A stretch of DNA of 64,000 nucleotides from an uncultured Oxalobacteraceae bacterium (lineage in GTDB: Bacteria; Pseudomonadota; Gammaproteobacteria; Burkholderiales; Burkholderiaceae_D). The stretch covers positions 62,001 through 126,000 of the forward strand of contig CAIOYD010000020.1 in assembly GCA_903862415.1 (NCBI GenBank). The letters run 5' to 3'. Shown here piece by piece: positions 18,626-27,403 of this stretch. The notes beneath the pieces are model-generated. The model was given only the letters and a program-made list of their open reading frames with translations. It did not search any database and was not told the origin of the DNA. Position 1 is the first letter of the stretch. Each line of letters begins with the position of its first letter. The position numbers and the translations under genes are program-made.

Positions 18626-19051
18626 TTAATGCCGCCAGTGACCGCGACCACCCCAGTGTGCGCCCCAGCGGCCATAAGAACCGATACCCCAGCCCAGGCC
18701 AAAACTGAAAAATGGATCAACATAGCCTGGATAGTAGTAGGGGCTATAGGAATACACTGGCGTTGGTGCCTGGATATATACCACCGAGGGCGTGGCTGAC
18801 TGGATATATACCGGTGATGGTGATGGTGCGGCCACGACAGCGGGCGCAGTTGGCGGCGCAGCATCGGCTGCGGTCACCGTGCTGGCCGGCGGCATATAGT
18901 TGCTTGGCTGCATACCGATATACTGACCATTCACATACGTAGGCAAGGTGGCGCTGGTCATGCGATAGCCGAGCGGTTGCTGTGGGGCAACCACACAGCC
19001 ACTCAAACCCAACAAAATTACCGCCGCGATGGTGGAATTAAAGAATTTCAT
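18626..19051 (-). CDS. Small Pro/Tyr/Gly-rich lipoprotein
   Basis: Predicted lipoprotein of 141 residues: signal MKFFNSTIAAVILLG with lipobox LSGC, then a low-complexity mature chain. It contains a Pro/Ala/Val stretch and a Tyr-rich section (PVYSYSPYYYPGYVDPFF) and ends in Gly/Trp/His-rich sequence (GRWGAHWGGRGHWRH). I start at ATG 19051 behind GGGAGG; a frame to 19072 is possible. The His-rich end could bind metals, but no function is known. It is convergent with the CsoR-family gene, with four bases between their stops. Confidence 0.8.
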   Translation of the reverse strand: MKFFNSTIAAVILLGLSGCVVAPQQPLGYRMTSATLPTYVNGQYIGMQPSNYMPPASTVTAADAAPPTAPAVVAAPSPSPVYIQSATPSVVYIQAPTPVYSYSPYYYPGYVDPFFSFGLGWGIGSYGRWGAHWGGRGHWRH

Positions 19052-19138
19052 GATGACCTCCCGAAGAAGCAAACTGACACTACACTGTAAGCCTATTTCT
19101 TCGCCATAGCACGCGCTGTTACTATCTCATGCACAGAT

Positions 19139-19756
19139 TTACTTTCCTATACAGAGCAGGTAGGCCTTAACACCAGCATGTTCGGCTACCGACTGATGGA
19201 TGCGCATCAATTTGGGACAGGCATCAAAAACATTCACCGGCACATAGTCGACCACGCCGGAAACAAACCAGCGCACGATCATGTAGAGTTTCAGATCGAC
19301 CACGTTAATGTTCGTGCCGCCGACAAAGGGATGGTCGCCCAGCAGTTTTTCCACATTCTGTCCCCAGACAGGCAAATAGTTGCGGCCCAGTTCTTCACGG
19401 GCTGCACGCTTTTCAGTTTCATCGGTAATGCGCAAGGTCGGGCCGACATGATGACGCAAGTCTTCAACGTAACCCATTAACGCTTCATGCCATGCCGCTT
19501 CATAGTTGTCTGTTGGGTGCAGGCCGCATTGCCGTCCTACGTAAATCAAAATCGCATTGGAATCGGCAATCGGTGCTTTGCCGGGCAGCTCCAGAACCGG
19601 CAGCGCACCAAAGGGCGTTTTCGGTTTTAGCGCTGGCCATTCTGCTCCCGGAATACGTACATCCTCAAAAGCAATACCGCCCAAATGCAGGGCGATGCGA
19701 CATTCTTCACCACGGCTGCCGGCGAAATCAAAGTAAATTAAACGAGGTTTGGTCAT
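19139..19756 (-). CDS. Glutathione S-transferase family protein
   Basis: Cytosolic GST of 205 residues. The N-terminal thioredoxin-like domain has LIYFDFAGSRGEECRIALHLGG and the glutathione-binding SNAI motif in ADSNAILIYVGRQ, with cis-proline in GALPVLELPG. The C-terminal helical domain follows from about residue 80. The pattern resembles sigma-type GSTs. Start ATG 19756 sits behind GGAG; an ATG 15 bases upstream is also in frame. It follows the BrnA-like gene by 26 bases on the same strand. Confidence 0.9.
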   Translation of the reverse strand: MTKPRLIYFDFAGSRGEECRIALHLGGIAFEDVRIPGAEWPALKPKTPFGALPVLELPGKAPIADSNAILIYVGRQCGLHPTDNYEAAWHEALMGYVEDLRHHVGPTLRITDETEKRAAREELGRNYLPVWGQNVEKLLGDHPFVGGTNINVVDLKLYMIVRWFVSGVVDYVPVNVFDACPKLMRIHQSVAEHAGVKAYLLCIGK

Positions 19757-19782
19757 GTTGTTTTTCTCCATTAAATCAAAGT

Positions 19783-20031
19783 TCAGAAAACGGTTTTACT
19801 CTGCAGTGCTACATAATCCTGAAGAGCATCATTCATACGCGTTTGCCAACCATCGCCGGCTGCCTTGAAGTACGCAATGACATCGGGGCTGTAGCGCACA
19901 GTCACTGATTTGGCGTCATTCGGATCATACAGGCATTCGGGATCGATGACACGGTCGGGTGCCGCAGCAATAGTGGCGGCGATTTGTTTGTTAGTAAACA
20001 CCAATGCTTTTGAAATAGGTTCTTGTTTCAT
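19783..20031 (-). CDS. BrnA-like antitoxin without an adjacent BrnT toxin
   Basis: The 82-residue product has the BrnA C-terminal DNA-binding region (VTVRYSPDVIAYFKAAGDGW, then QTRMNDALQDYVA). In BrnTA systems the RNase toxin BrnT is encoded immediately upstream. Here the 250 bases upstream lead to the hydrogenase gene and hold no toxin, so this is an orphan antitoxin or a stand-alone regulator. I start at ATG 20031 (MKQEPISK); nine more residues are possible from 20058. The GST gene follows after 26 bases. Confidence 0.8.
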   Translation of the reverse strand: MKQEPISKALVFTNKQIAATIAAAPDRVIDPECLYDPNDAKSVTVRYSPDVIAYFKAAGDGWQTRMNDALQDYVALQSKTVF

Positions 20032-20142
20032 GTTTATAACTTCATTCCAAATAATCATTTAATTGTAACCACAATAAAATCAACGTCAAGATTTTCAGAG
20101 TCCCGGAATAAGCATGAATTCACTCTGACCGCACCACCTTTA

Positions 20143-20156
20143 TTGACAAAGCTCAA
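20143..20156 (+). promoter_or_regulatory. FNR/Anr-like site upstream of the hydrogenase gene
   Basis: The sequence TTGACAAAGCTCAA has the TTGA-N6-TCAA half-sites of FNR/Anr boxes (consensus TTGAT-N4-ATCAA, with both inner positions deviating). It lies 128 bases upstream of the hydrogenase start, where an activator for an oxygen-sensitive enzyme would be expected. Confidence 0.45.
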
Positions 20157-20160
20157 CTTC

Positions 20161-20215
20161 CCGGCAAGTCATGCCGTGCCGGTCGGGTAAAGCCGCGATA
20201 GGCATAGATTTACCC
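20161..20215. repeat. Two inverted repeats in the hydrogenase leader
   Basis: CCGGCA (20161-20166) pairs with TGCCGG (20177-20182), and GGGTAAA (20185-20191) pairs with TTTACCC (20209-20215). They lie between the FNR-like site and the start codon and could form two leader hairpins. No known riboswitch is recognised. Confidence 0.4.
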
Positions 20216-20283
20216 TGCCCTGTTTGTTAGACTTAATTGTCAGACTCAATCACAGAACCTGCTGTACACCTGCTGAGGACAAC

Positions 20284-22353
20284 ATGGTCAAGCTTACGAT
20301 CAACGGCATCGCGGTTGAGGTGCACGAGGGCGCAACGTTTCTCGATGCGGCCAGGCTCGCTGGCGTGCATATTCCCACCCTGTGTTACTACCCGCGCCTG
20401 CCGTCGCATGCGGTTTGCCGTATGTGCCTGGTGAACGTCGACGGCGTTGCTAATCCCCAACCGGCCTGTGTCACCAAGGCGAAGCAAGGAGATGTGGTCA
20501 CAACCGACGCCGACCAACTGCAACAATTTCGCCAGTCCGATGCGCAATGGCTGCTTTCCCGCCATCCGGAAGAATGTCTCCGCTGCGAGGTCAGCGGCTC
20601 GTGTCAGCTACAGCGATTGGTGAGAGAACATCAATGGGAAGATCGCTGGGAAAAATCACCGCGCGGTTCTGCCGGACATCCGGAACACAGTCTCACCGAT
20701 CACACCTCGCCGAGTATCTGGCGCGATCTGGGGAAATGCATCGAATGCGGTTTGTGTGTCGATGCCTGCGGTGCGGCAGGACAGCAGCAATACGTGATCG
20801 GTTTTGCTGAACGTGGCTCTGCACGGCTGCCGGTGACGGTGTTTGACCGGCCGCTGTCTGAGACGCCCTGTATCTCCTGTGGCCAGTGCACGCTGGTCTG
20901 TCCGGTGGGTGCGCTGATCGAAACCCCGCACTGGCACACGGTGTTGCATACACTCGAAGGCCGCAGGCGAGTCTCTGTCGTGCAGGTGGCCCCGGCTACG
21001 CGTATCGCCATCAGTGAAGAATTCGGCATGCAGCCGGGCACCGTGAGTACCGGCCGGTTAATCAATGCGCTCAGAGCGCTGGGCTTTGATTACGTGTTCG
21101 ACACCAACTTTACCGCTGACCTGACCATCATGGAAGAAGGCAGCGAATTTCTGCAGCGACTGAAGGCCACAAACCACCTGCCGATGTTTACCTCCTGCTG
21201 TCCCGGCTGGGTGAACTGGGTCGAGATCAATCGGCCTGATCTGCTGCCGCATCTGAGCACCACCAAATCACCGCAGCAAATGCATGGCGCACTGACCAAG
21301 CGCGGCGCCTTTGCACGTACTCTGGGCGCTGACTTTGCGGCCGGCATTGCAGAACCGTATGTGGTCAGCGTTATGCCATGCACGGCCAAAAAAGATGAAG
21401 CAGCGCGTCCGGGCATGTCGGGTGACATCGACCATGCCATCACCACGCGCGAACTGGCGCGCATGCTCCGGGCAAGCGGAATTGCTTTCAATGCACTCGC
21501 GGAAGTGGGCGAGTTTGATCATCCGCTCGGTGCCAGTACCGGCGCAGCACAAATCTTCGCGGCTTCCGGTGGCGTGATGGAAGCGATGGTGCGTACGGCG
21601 GCGCATTTTGTCGGCGCAGAAAATACCCTGGCGCTGGAATGGCATCAGCTGCGCGGCATTACCGAAGGCGTGAAAACGGCCGAGATTGCCGGTGTCGGCA
21701 AGGTGGCGATATGCAACGGCATCGCGGCGGCGCAACACCTGCTTCAAACCGAAGTATGGCGGCAAGAGTTTGTGGCTATTGAAGTCATGGCCTGTGTCGG
21801 CGGTTGTCTGGGTGGCGGTGGCGAACCTAAATCGATGGACCCCAAGGTGCTGGAAAAACGCATGCAGGCAGTGTATGCCATGGACAAAAATGCGCTGCAT
21901 CGTCGTTCTTACCAGAATCCAGATATACAGGCCCTGTATGCCAACGAATTACAGCACCCTAATTCCAGCCAGGCCCATGCTTTGCTGCATACCAGTTATG
22001 CCGCGCGCCACAGCAGTCGCTTATTATTAATGCGCTTTCTGGATGCGGTTGACCGGCGCGATGAGAGTGCCGTGGCTGAACTGTTTCACCCCGAGGCACT
22101 GTGGTCAACGGCGTCGCCGTTTGGCGAAGTTTGCGGCAGCGCCAATATCGCCGCATTGATCTTGCGTCTGCCCGCACGTCAATATGGGCCCCATTTTGCC
22201 CGCCACCGGATGGAGTCACGCGCAGCCGTAGACGATCTGACCGTTATCACTCCTGACGGGGAGCGCTGCCGTTTTCACATCGAGACCGAAGTCATCGAGG
22301 GTGGCGTTCAATCCAGACGGGTGATTAAAGTGCTCAGGCGGGAGGTTTTGTAG
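20284..22353 (+). CDS. [FeFe]-hydrogenase with C-terminal NTF2/SnoaL-like domain
   Basis: Catalyses reversible H2 formation or oxidation; 689 residues. The order of domains is that of multi-cluster monomeric enzymes. A 2Fe-2S domain (Cys34, 45, 48, 62) is followed by a His-Cys3 4Fe-4S site (His94, Cys98, 101, 107) and a two-cluster ferredoxin domain (Cys152/155/158/162 and Cys196/199/202/206). The H-cluster domain has TSCCPGW (Cys305 for proton transfer, Cys306 ligand), MPCTAKKDE (Cys366) and MACVGGCLGGGGEP (Cys504, Cys508); proton-path segments TIMEEGSE and STTKSPQQ are present. The canonical protein ends near residue 572 (HALLHTSY); about 115 further residues look like an NTF2/SnoaL fold, an unusual fusion. 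ATG 20284 follows GAGGA. No hydE, hydF or hydG maturase gene is in the window. Confidence 0.93.
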   Translation: MVKLTINGIAVEVHEGATFLDAARLAGVHIPTLCYYPRLPSHAVCRMCLVNVDGVANPQPACVTKAKQGDVVTTDADQLQQFRQSDAQWLLSRHPEECLRCEVSGSCQLQRLVREHQWEDRWEKSPRGSAGHPEHSLTDHTSPSIWRDLGKCIECGLCVDACGAAGQQQYVIGFAERGSARLPVTVFDRPLSETPCISCGQCTLVCPVGALIETPHWHTVLHTLEGRRRVSVVQVAPATRIAISEEFGMQPGTVSTGRLINALRALGFDYVFDTNFTADLTIMEEGSEFLQRLKATNHLPMFTSCCPGWVNWVEINRPDLLPHLSTTKSPQQMHGALTKRGAFARTLGADFAAGIAEPYVVSVMPCTAKKDEAARPGMSGDIDHAITTRELARMLRASGIAFNALAEVGEFDHPLGASTGAAQIFAASGGVMEAMVRTAAHFVGAENTLALEWHQLRGITEGVKTAEIAGVGKVAICNGIAAAQHLLQTEVWRQEFVAIEVMACVGGCLGGGGEPKSMDPKVLEKRMQAVYAMDKNALHRRSYQNPDIQALYANELQHPNSSQAHALLHTSYAARHSSRLLLMRFLDAVDRRDESAVAELFHPEALWSTASPFGEVCGSANIAALILRLPARQYGPHFARHRMESRAAVDDLTVITPDGERCRFHIETEVIEGGVQSRRVIKVLRREVL

Positions 22354-22384
22354 CTGGCAGGCAATTCTGGCTATTTCAACGTAA

Positions 22385-23431
<1,047 letters not shown>

Positions 23432-23794
23432 TCAGGAACGTTCCTGTACTTCCAGACCGGCGTCGCGGTCATTGTTGATTCGCGCCCAAAGTCTGAACGC
23501 CAGCAACAGTGCTGCAAGCACGGCATACGGCATGGCAGCAGTTTGTCCAACTTTCATCTGCAGCCAGTAATGGGTGATTTCGCAGACGATGATCACATAA
23601 CTGAGCTGGTGTAATTTTTTCCAGTAAGTACCCAGCCTGCGGATGGAAAAGTTGTTTGATGTCGCTGCCAGCGGCAGTAACAATATCAGTGAGGTAAAGC
23701 CGAGCAGAATAAATGGCCGCTCATGTATATCATCCCATACGGCCTGCAGGTCCCATGTGGCGTCAAAGTGCAGATAGATCAACGCATGCAGGCA
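23432..23794 (-). pseudogene. msrQ: msrQ C-terminal fragment (heme-binding subunit of MsrPQ)
   Basis: MsrQ is the heme membrane subunit that supplies electrons to the periplasmic methionine sulfoxide reductase MsrP. Only about 120 of the usual ~200 residues remain: [14 protein letters not shown], then DIHERPFILLGFTSLILLLPLAATSN and the conserved RRLGTYWKKLHQLSYVI with its heme-ligand histidine, followed by HYWLQMKVG. Upstream of LHA the frame reaches a stop at 23813 with no MsrQ-like sequence and no start codon, and msrP is absent. The break coincides with the N-terminal break of the divergent chemoreceptor, so one deletion removed both gene starts. Confidence 0.85.
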
Positions 23795-25562
23795 GGAACG
23801 GCTGGGACTGGCTTATGCTCAAAGCATTTTGCCTTTGCTCGACATTACCGAGCGACAGCGGGAACGTGCGGTGGAATTTGCTCAGACTGCCGTTACGCAA
23901 GCCGGCTGGGACACGGCACAGACTGCTTATGTAGAAAAATACCAGCAATTACAAAAGCTGCGGCAAAATTTTGGTAGCGAACTGACCGACGCCAAGATGT
24001 TTGAATTCCTGCCCAATACCCTGCCCGCGCCGGCTAAACCAGGTACCGATCCCAGTGATGAACTGGCAATTTACACCCAGTTTATTACCAGCCAGATGGA
24101 TTTGCTGCAGGCCGTAACGAAAGAATCAGGCTTATTGCGTGAAGCGGATGTGGTGGCCAACAATCTTGCCACTGAAGGGCTGCGCCACATTCCGCTGGTT
24201 CTGGATCAGACCTCCCATGTGTTGGCCGCCAGCCGGCAAATATTGAAGGCCAACGACATCAATCCGCAGCAACAGCGACTGATCTCGGATCGCTTACCGT
24301 TAATCGAATATTTGGAAACACAAATTCAGGATGGCATCGACCTGGCGGGCAAGGCCAACGACAGCGTTAAAAATTTGCTGAGCAAGGAAATGCCGAGCAC
24401 GTCCGAATTCCGCGGACTGGCGCGCCATTATTTTTTGGGGGCCAGCGTATCCGGCAACGAAGAACGCTTTGAACGAGCCACCCGCAAAGCACTCAGCGGA
24501 TATGCAGCGCTGCAGCAATCCTCTCTCGATGCCTTGGACGCGGTATTGATGCAGCATACCAGGCAATTAAGTATGCAGCGCAATCTGGTGTTAGCCATCA
24601 CCGTGGGCAGTTTATTGTTGGCGCTGTATTTGTTTATTGCCTTTTATTTTGTTACCAAAACCGGTCTGGCGCTGATCAGCTCTCACTTGCATCAAATGTC
24701 GGAAGGCGACCTGCGCTTTTTTCCACCAGCGCCCAAAGGTAAAGATGAACCGGCCATGGTGCTCATCGATTTGCATGCCGCTTATGAATCGCTGCATTCG
24801 CTGATCCGACGGGTCAGGCACAGTGCCAAAGAACTCAGGGTGACTGGCAACTATATTTCAGCCCGCAGCATAGACACCGTGGATCGCACCCTGCAAACCA
24901 GTGAAACGCTGCAGTTGCAATTAACGACCATGAAGCAAATTGCGGCCGATGTGGTGCAGTCTGCCGATCAGACCGAATCGGTGGCCAAATTTTCTAAAGA
25001 CAATGCGGCTGTCGCTGAACGTGGTGGCATCGTCATTGGTGAAGTGGTGGAAACCATGCGTGGCATTCATACTTCATCAGCAAAAATCGGGGACATTATC
25101 GGCGTCATCGATTCGATCGCTTTTCAAACCAATATTCTGGCCTTGAATGCCGCCGTCGAAGCTGCCAGGGCAGGGGAATCCGGCCGTGGTTTTGCCGTCG
25201 TGGCCAGTGAAGTGCGTAATCTTGCCCGGCGCAGTGCTGAAGCGGCGGGCGAAATTAAGCAGCTTATTACTTCCAGTGTCGATCGGGTCAATGAAGGCTC
25301 CAAGACAGTGGAGCGTGCCGGCAATACCATGAGGGAAGTGGTGGACAATGCCAACAAAATGAATCAATTTCTGAGCGAAATCGCGGCCACCGCCATGCAG
25401 CAGTCGCAGCAGGTGGAAACCGTCAGCAGCTCGATCGAAATGCTCAACTCGGAAACGCAGTTCAATCTCAAAATGGTAGACAAAACCAAATCGGCCGCAG
25501 AATCACTGTTAAAACAGGCTGAGGTTCTGGAACAGGAAATTTCCAACTTTAAAGTGAAATAG
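23790..25562 (+). pseudogene. Methyl-accepting chemotaxis protein lacking its N-terminus
   Basis: Chemoreceptor of about 590 remaining residues. It begins within the periplasmic ligand domain ([20 protein letters not shown]), then has one transmembrane helix ([22 protein letters not shown]), a HAMP-like region and the signalling hairpin with [20 protein letters not shown] and [20 protein letters not shown]. The first transmembrane helix, about 40-60 residues and the promoter are missing. In-frame sequence upstream of 23790 hits a stop at 23775 and no good start exists; a TTG at 23829 would give a protein without a signal anchor. The gene is intact from the deletion point to its stop, which suggests recent loss. 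Confidence 0.85.
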
Positions 25563-25579
25563 CGACCAAAGCTCGCTTC

Positions 25580-25963
25580 TCAGCTACCGGTCACGCGGTG
25601 AATTTCCCGCGCCAGCAACTCAACCTGAATTGGCTTGGACAAAAAACCATCGGCGCCGGCCGCAGTATAATTGACCTGGTCACTCGGCAAATCATGTCCG
25701 GTGATTAAAATGACGGGGGTTCGGTCAGGTCCGTCCTGTTCTTTGGTGCGCAACCGCTTCAATGCCGTCAATCCATCCATGACCGGCATGGTCACATCCA
25801 TCAGGATCAAATCAAATTGACGCCCTTCCAGGCAGCGTAAGGCAGCTTCGCCGTTATTGACTATCACTCCGCTATGCCCCAAACTCTTTAAGCAAAGTTT
25901 GAGTAACTCCTGAATGATTTCACTGTCATCGACTATCAGAATAGTTAATTTATTTTTCATCAT
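25580..25963 (-). CDS. CheY-like single-domain response regulator
   Basis: Receiver domain only, 127 residues. Acidic pocket Asp12/Asp13 in LIVDDSE, phospho-acceptor Asp56 in LILMDVTMP, Thr in LITGHD and Lys110 in LSKPIQ are all present. It has no output domain, so it acts through protein partners. It is convergent with the truncated chemoreceptor (17 bases between stops) and divergent from the serine hydrolase. Two adjacent ATG codons (25963, 25960) can start it; a longer frame to 26191 overlaps the hydrolase gene and is not used. Association with a chemotaxis-type pathway is likely from context only. Confidence 0.9.
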   Translation of the reverse strand: MMKNKLTILIVDDSEIIQELLKLCLKSLGHSGVIVNNGEAALRCLEGRQFDLILMDVTMPVMDGLTALKRLRTKEQDGPDRTPVILITGHDLPSDQVNYTAAGADGFLSKPIQVELLAREIHRVTGS

Positions 25964-26036
25964 GTCACAGTGTTTGGAAATAACAGGGCCAGTGATCCAC
26001 AATAATACCCCATACCCCGGCATAAGGAAAAAAAAC

Positions 26037-27269
26037 ATGGCTTCGAAAAAAATCAAAATCTCTCTCAGTGTGCTGACTGCTGTCACTATCATCCTGTTGC
26101 TTGGTGCTGTACTGGAGCGCCAGAAAATCGAACGTTTTATGTTGGTGCAAAGTCTGTTTTCCGGTGCTGACCACGTAGAACATTTCCGCACGATTGCGCA
26201 TTCTTTTCCGGTGCATGTAATCGCGGCTCCCGCACATCCGCTGGCTTTTGAAGCCGGTACGCCACTGACGCTGCCGGTGAGTTTTGTTTATCAGGGAAAA
26301 ACGCGCAATACTGCCGAGTTCCTTAATCAGACCGACACCACCGGCCTGCTGGTGCTTAAAGATGCGCAGCTGGTGTATGAAAACTATTGGCGCGGCAATG
26401 ATGTCAACACCCACTGGATTTCATTTTCGCTGTGTAAATCGTTTATTTCTGCGCTGGTCGGCATTGCCGTGTCTGACGGCGCGATCCACAGCATCGATGA
26501 TCCGGTGACCAACTACGTTCCCGAACTGCGCGGCAGTGCCTATGACGGCGTGCGCATCAAGGACATTCTGCAAATGTCGTCCGGCGCCAGTTGGAACGAA
26601 GACTACAGCGACTGGAATTCCGACATCAACCGTTTTGGCCGCGCCTTTGCTTTTGGCGGCTCGTTTGATGACTTTGTGCGCACGCTTAAACGCGAACATA
26701 CGCCAGGCACGTTTAATCGCTATAACAGTATGGATACCCAGGTACTCGGCTTATTGCTGCGTCATGTGACTGGCCGTCCGGTGTCTGAGTATCTGGCAGA
26801 AAAACTGTGGCTGCCGCTGGGTATGGAGAGCGGCGCGGAATGGATGACTGACGATGCGGGTTCAGAATTCGCTGCCGGGGGCTTAAATGCTACCTTACGT
26901 GATTACGCAAGATTGGGTGAGCTGTATCGTAATAATGGCAATTGGCATGGTCGGCAGATTGTTGACGCCAATTGGGTGCACGCCTCGATCACGCCTGACG
27001 CGCCGCATTTACAGCCCGGCACGCGCAAAAACGCGGATTCCAGTTTCGGCTATGGTTTGCAGTGGTGGGTGCCGGACAATCGCGGCGAGTTTACCGGCAT
27101 CGGCATTTACAACCAGTTCATCTATGTCAGCGCCAATCGTCATCTGGTGATCGCCAAGACCTCGGCCAACCACAATTATGGCACCAGCAACGGCGAGTCG
27201 AGCGACCATGAAGAGGAACACATGGCGTTGTTCAAAGCTATTGAGGCTGCAGCGGAGAAATTGAACTAA
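26037..27269 (+). CDS. Serine hydrolase, beta-lactamase class C / penicillin-binding fold
   Basis: Predicted exported hydrolase of 410 residues with an N-terminal membrane anchor or signal (ISLSVLTAVTIILLLGAVLE). The SxxK catalytic motif is Ser131-Leu-Cys-Lys134 in WISFSLCKSF, and the second motif is YNSMD around FNRYNSMDTQVLG. Family members are esterases, D-aminopeptidases or beta-lactamase-like proteins; the substrate cannot be told from sequence. Start ATG 26037 follows AAGGAAAA. It is divergent from the response regulator with 73 bases between the starts. Confidence 0.88.
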   Translation: MASKKIKISLSVLTAVTIILLLGAVLERQKIERFMLVQSLFSGADHVEHFRTIAHSFPVHVIAAPAHPLAFEAGTPLTLPVSFVYQGKTRNTAEFLNQTDTTGLLVLKDAQLVYENYWRGNDVNTHWISFSLCKSFISALVGIAVSDGAIHSIDDPVTNYVPELRGSAYDGVRIKDILQMSSGASWNEDYSDWNSDINRFGRAFAFGGSFDDFVRTLKREHTPGTFNRYNSMDTQVLGLLLRHVTGRPVSEYLAEKLWLPLGMESGAEWMTDDAGSEFAAGGLNATLRDYARLGELYRNNGNWHGRQIVDANWVHASITPDAPHLQPGTRKNADSSFGYGLQWWVPDNRGEFTGIGIYNQFIYVSANRHLVIAKTSANHNYGTSNGESSDHEEEHMALFKAIEAAAEKLN

Positions 27270-27403
27270 ATCCAAAAATACAGCAGCACAGGCGTACTCC
27301 TTATCTGTTTTTACAGAATAACTCTTTTCATGTAGGGGAAGCAGCAATTGCACATTCCTTAGGGCAACTATAGCATTTAAGAAACCAAAGGAAGGAGTGA
27401 ACA

